Source: JABWBD01 sp040768665 (GTDB lineage Bacteria; Planctomycetota; Planctomycetia; Pirellulales; Thermoguttaceae). Taken from it: a stretch of DNA of 8,539 nucleotides. How positions within the stretch are numbered: position 1 is the stretch's first letter; each line of letters begins with the position of its first letter. The position numbers were made by a program, and so were the translations under genes. Under the pieces are notes generated by a model. That model was not told the origin of the DNA, made no database searches, and saw only the letters and a program-made list of their open reading frames with translations. Shown piece by piece: positions 5,305-8,539 of the stretch. The stretch lies in the NCBI GenBank assembly GCA_040768665.1, contig JAXGMN010000001.1:1-8539 (forward strand), read 5' to 3'.

Positions 5305-8300
5305 ATGGACGAGCTTGCGATTCAGGCATTTATCACGCGGTGGTCCAAATCGGGAGGGGCGGAGCGGGCCAATTACCAGCTGTTCCTGTCCGAGTTGTGC
5401 GACGTGCTGGAAGTTCCGCGGCCGGAGCCGACGGTTGAGGACGACAGCCGGAATGCTTACGTCTTTGAACGCAGCGTGCTGTTCGACAACCTGGACGGGA
5501 CCCACTCCACACGGCGCATCGACCTGTACAAGCGCGGTTGCTTTGTGCTGGAATCGAAACAGGGCGTCCAGCAGGAGGAGGAAACGCTGCTGCTGTCGGC
5601 CAAGCAGCAGGAGCGACGGGCGAAGCGGAAACGAGGACACGGCACACGCGGCACGGCCGGTTGGGACGACGCCATGTTCCGCGCTCGCGGCCAAGCGGAG
5701 CAATACGTCCGCGCCTTGCCGGCCGAGGAAGGACGCCCGCCGTTTATCGTCGTGGTCGATGTGGGGCATTCGATCGAGCTGTATGCCGAGTTCTCGCAGA
5801 CCGGCGGGGCCTACGTGCCGTTTCCGGACCCCAAATCCCATCGGATCAGGCTGGACGCCCTGGCCGACGAGGAAATCCGGCAGCGGCTGCGGCAGGTGTG
5901 GACGGAGCCGCTGAGCTTGGACCCCGCCCGCCGCTCGGCCCGCGTCACACGCGAGATCGCCGCCAAGCTGGCCGAACTGGCCAAGTCGCTGGAAGCGGCC
6001 GGCCACCACGCCGACGACGTGGCCCATTTCCTGATGCGGTGCCTGTTCACCATGTTCGCCGAAGATGTCGAACTGTTGCCGCGGGAGTCGTTCCGGAACC
6101 TGCTGCACAGCATGGACGATGTGGCTCACTTCGTGCCGCTGGCCGAGGAACTGTGGCGGACCATGAACCGCGGTGGCTTTTCGATCCAACTGCGCACCAG
6201 CTTGCTGCACTTCAACGGCGGCCTGTTCGCCGACCCGTCGGCCCTGCCCTTGACGCGCGACCAGTTGGACCTGTTGATCGAAGCGGCCGGGGCCGACTGG
6301 AAGGACGTCGAGCCGGCCATCTTCGGCACGCTGCTGGAACGGGCCCTGGACCCGGTCGAGCGGCACAAGCTGGGGGCCCACTACACGCCTCGGGCCTACG
6401 TCGAGCGGCTGGTGATCCCGACGGTGATCCAGCCGTTGCGGGAGGAGTGGGATGCCGTCCGCACCGCGGCCGTGACGCATGCTCGCGAAGGCGACCGGAA
6501 GGCGGCGGTGGCCGAACTGGAAGCGTTTCACGACCGGCTGTGCGACGTCCGCGTGCTGGACCCGGCGTGCGGCAGCGGCAATTTCCTGTACGTCACCCTG
6601 GAACACCTCAAACGCCTGGAAGGCGAACTTTTCGACACTCACGAGATGATCGCCGGCACCCGGCAAATGCGGCTGGCCGGCGGGCACACCGTCGATCCGC
6701 ACCAGCTGTTGGGCATCGAGATCAATCCGCGCGCCGCCGCGATCGCCGAACTGGTGTTGTGGATCGGCTATCTGCAATGGCACTTCCGCACCCACGGCCG
6801 GATCAGTCCGCCGGAGCCGGTGATCAAGAACTTCAAGAACATCGAATGCCGCGACGCTGTGCTCAGCTGGACCAGCAAGCAGCCCGAACTGGACGAACAC
6901 GGCAAGCCCGTCACCCACTGGGACGGACGCACCACCAAACCCCACCCCGTGACCGGCGAAGAAGTCCCTGATGAAACGGCCCGCGTGCTGTCGTTTCGCT
7001 ACCTGAACCCGAAGAAGGCGGAATGGCCGCAGGCGGAGTTTATCGTGGGGAATCCGCCGTTTATCGGGACCGGCCGCATGCGCGACGCGCTTGGAGATGG
7101 CTACGCTGAGGCGATCCGCGGGGTCTACGAAGACGTGCCGGACTCGGCCGATTACGTGATGTTCTGGTGGGACACGGCAGCCGAGTTGGTACGAGCAGGT
7201 CAGTCGAAACGATTTGGGTTAATCACCACAAACAGCCTACGTCAAACCTTCAATCGCCGTGTACTCGAACGCCACTTGGGGGCCGATCCGCCGTTGTCGT
7301 TGACCTTCGCCATTCCGGACCATCCGTGGGTGGACAGCGTCGATGGCGCGGCAGTGCGAATCGCCATGACGGTGGGAATTACGGGCGATCGTTCAGGGGA
7401 GTTACAGCAAGTCATCAGTGAAATGCCTGGCTACGACGACACTGAGGACGTACAAGTTCGTGCGAGGCACGGGATCATTCACTCCGATCTAACAGTCGGG
7501 ACCGACATTACGAGTGCTTCTCCGCTCAAGGCAAACCAAGGAATCGCGACTCGAGGTGTGACCTTCATGGGAAGCGGGTTTGTAATTGATGACGAGATAG
7601 CCAGAAAACTTGGTCGAGACCGAATTCCCGGGCTATCTAGGCACATAGTACCAACGAGAAATGGCCGCGATTTGACGGCATTATGTCGCAACCAATGGGC
7701 AATTGACCTCGATGGGTTAACCATTGAAGAAGTTAGGACCAGATTCCCCGATGTTTACCAATGGATTCTGAACAGGGTCAAGCCAGAGCGCGAGCATGTT
7801 CGCGAAGATTATCGACGGGAGAACTGGTGGCTCTTTGCTCGCAAGAACACCGATTTAAGGGCCTCATTACGAGGACTGGAACGATTCATTTCGACACCAA
7901 TGACCGCGAAGTATCGGAACTTTGTGTACCTTGACGGCAGCACTCTTCCCGATCAAGGCTTGATTGCCATCGCGCTTGATGACGACTATTTTCTCGGCGT
8001 GCTTTCGAGCCGTATCCACTTGACATGGACGCTGGCGGCGGGTGGGACCCTGGAAGACCGACCCCGATACAACAACTCTCGGTGCTTCGATCCATTCCCG
8101 TTCCCGGTCGCTACAACGGCACGCGAGGCGCGCATTCGCGACCTTGGCGAGCAGCTCGACGCTCACCGCAAGCGGCAGCAGGAACTGCATCCGGGCTTGA
8201 CGATGACGGGCATGTACAACGTCCTGGAGAAGTTGCGGGCGGGCGAACGGCTGAATGCCAAGGAGCAGGCGATCCACGAGCAGGGGCTGGTCTCGGTGCT

Positions 8301-8539
8301 GCGGCAGATCCACGACGAATTGGACGCGGCCGTGGCGGACGCTTACGGCTGGCCCGTGAATCTGCCGGACGAAGAAATCCTCCAGCGGCTGGTCGAGTTG
8401 AACCATCAGCGGGCCGAGGAAGAGCGTCGCGGCATCATCCGCTGGCTGCGGCCCGAATTCCAAAACCCGGAAGGCCGGACGCAGCAGGCGATCGCCGCCG
8501 AACCCGAGGAAACGCCCGCCGAAGTGAAAAAGGCCGAGG
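5305..8539 (+). CDS. Bifunctional nuclease / adenine-specific DNA methyltransferase, type IIL (MmeI-like) or DISARM DrmMI-like; 3' end missing
   Basis: Open from the ATG at 5305 to the window edge: 1078 codons without a stop. Such enzymes methylate adenine N6 using S-adenosylmethionine and, in type IIL systems, cut DNA lacking the mark. The N-terminus has a PD-(D/E)XK nuclease signature: D73, then E83-S-K85, then Q130-x3-Y134. The D-x9-E-x-K spacing is that of MmeI as I recall it. A helical connector (about 170-345) leads to the methyltransferase: motif X G357-A-HYTP362, motif I DPACGSGNF at 419-427, acidic E472 in GIEINP, and motif IV NPPF at 583-586. A specificity region (about 690-905) ends near CFDPFPFP (927-934), followed by a helical C-terminus with HDELDAAVADAYGWP. 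It has a weak Shine-Dalgarno; the start rests on homology-like N-terminal sequence and an upstream stop. GC drops in the specificity region. Neighbours beyond the edge would separate solitary restriction-modification from DISARM. Confidence 0.9.
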   Translation, partial: MDELAIQAFITRWSKSGGAERANYQLFLSELCDVLEVPRPEPTVEDDSRNAYVFERSVLFDNLDGTHSTRRIDLYKRGCFVLESKQGVQQEEETLLLSAKQQERRAKRKRGHGTRGTAGWDDAMFRARGQAEQYVRALPAEEGRPPFIVVVDVGHSIELYAEFSQTGGAYVPFPDPKSHRIRLDALADEEIRQRLRQVWTEPLSLDPARRSARVTREIAAKLAELAKSLEAAGHHADDVAHFLMRCLFTMFAEDVELLPRESFRNLLHSMDDVAHFVPLAEELWRTMNRGGFSIQLRTSLLHFNGGLFADPSALPLTRDQLDLLIEAAGADWKDVEPAIFGTLLERALDPVERHKLGAHYTPRAYVERLVIPTVIQPLREEWDAVRTAAVTHAREGDRKAAVAELEAFHDRLCDVRVLDPACGSGNFLYVTLEHLKRLEGELFDTHEMIAGTRQMRLAGGHTVDPHQLLGIEINPRAAAIAELVLWIGYLQWHFRTHGRISPPEPVIKNFKNIECRDAVLSWTSKQPELDEHGKPVTHWDGRTTKPHPVTGEEVPDETARVLSFRYLNPKKAEWPQAEFIVGNPPFIGTGRMRDALGDGYAEAIRGVYEDVPDSADYVMFWWDTAAELVRAGQSKRFGLITTNSLRQTFNRRVLERHLGADPPLSLTFAIPDHPWVDSVDGAAVRIAMTVGITGDRSGELQQVISEMPGYDDTEDVQVRARHGIIHSDLTVGTDITSASPLKANQGIATRGVTFMGSGFVIDDEIARKLGRDRIPGLSRHIVPTRNGRDLTALCRNQWAIDLDGLTIEEVRTRFPDVYQWILNRVKPEREHVREDYRRENWWLFARKNTDLRASLRGLERFISTPMTAKYRNFVYLDGSTLPDQGLIAIALDDDYFLGVLSSRIHLTWTLAAGGTLEDRPRYNNSRCFDPFPFPVATTAREARIRDLGEQLDAHRKRQQELHPGLTMTGMYNVLEKLRAGERLNAKEQAIHEQGLVSVLRQIHDELDAAVADAYGWPVNLPDEEILQRLVELNHQRAEEERRGIIRWLRPEFQNPEGRTQQAIAAEPEETPAEVKKAE
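7381..7980 (+). other. Low-GC target-recognition segment of the methyltransferase
   Basis: Hand counting gives 309 G+C in these 600 bases (51.5%), against 41/60 around motif I (6541-6600) and 42/60 in the C-terminal part (8281-8340). The lowest lines are 7561-7620 (28/60) and 7681-7740 (27/60), with codons such as TTA, ATA, AGA and AGG that are rare elsewhere in the gene. The segment (residues about 693-892) lies directly after the catalytic domain, where MmeI-type enzymes carry DNA specificity. The likely reading is a recognition domain acquired by recombination. Confidence 0.6.

Noticed and set aside
5224..6945. 573-residue open frame on the minus strand
   Set aside because: It is antisense to the methyltransferase, whose motifs are unmistakable on the + strand. 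High GC favours long antisense frames, and its Gln/Arg/His-rich composition is typical of a shadow.
5538..6971. 477-residue + strand frame overlapping the methyltransferase
   Set aside because: Arg/Gly/Ala-rich out-of-frame translation with no recognisable domain; a shadow of the frame starting at 5305.
5305..8539. BREX methyltransferase PglX
   Set aside because: The N-terminal D...ExK nuclease signature, the motif context and the C-terminal HDELDAAVADAYGWP region fit MmeI/DrmMI-like proteins better, and no other BREX gene is visible.
1..8539. CRISPR arrays, tRNA/rRNA genes, insertion sequences or attachment sites
   Set aside because: No spaced identical repeats, cloverleaf-like segments, transposase frames or terminal inverted repeats were seen by eye on either strand.

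Overview
The window is GC-rich and looks like a planctomycete chromosome. The main reason is the first operon: an ECF sigma factor followed at once by a giant Hanks-type Ser/Thr kinase that carries an N-terminal anti-sigma-like zinc finger and a C-terminal WD40 array. I know this arrangement mainly from Planctomycetes. The taxonomic call is an inference from gene architecture; no rRNA or marker gene is present.

Layout, all genes on the + strand. Positions 1-354 are a non-coding leader with a 10-bp repeat cluster (281-310) and a strong Shine-Dalgarno. Positions 355-939 encode a 194-residue ECF sigma factor. After a 28-nt gap, 968-5113 encode a 1381-residue single-pass membrane kinase, in order: zinc finger, kinase, one transmembrane helix, a cysteine-containing beta-sandwich-like domain, a short beta-rich segment, and 14 WD40 units. 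Positions 5114-5304 are intergenic and hold a good extended -10 promoter candidate. From 5305 to the window edge runs an open, unfinished gene of at least 1078 codons. It encodes a fused PD-(D/E)XK nuclease / N6-adenine DNA methyltransferase of the type IIL (MmeI-like) / DISARM DrmMI-like kind.

How the parts work together. The sigma factor and kinase form a probable operon. The kinase's zinc finger is the likely docking site that holds the sigma factor at the membrane, and the WD40 propellers outside the membrane are the likely sensor. Phosphorylation would couple sensing to sigma release; this is a model, not something the sequence proves. The methyltransferase gene begins what may be a restriction-modification or multi-gene defence locus continuing beyond the right edge. 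It seems to have its own promoter. Its central specificity region has clearly lower GC than the rest of the gene, as expected if target-recognition domains are exchanged between lineages.
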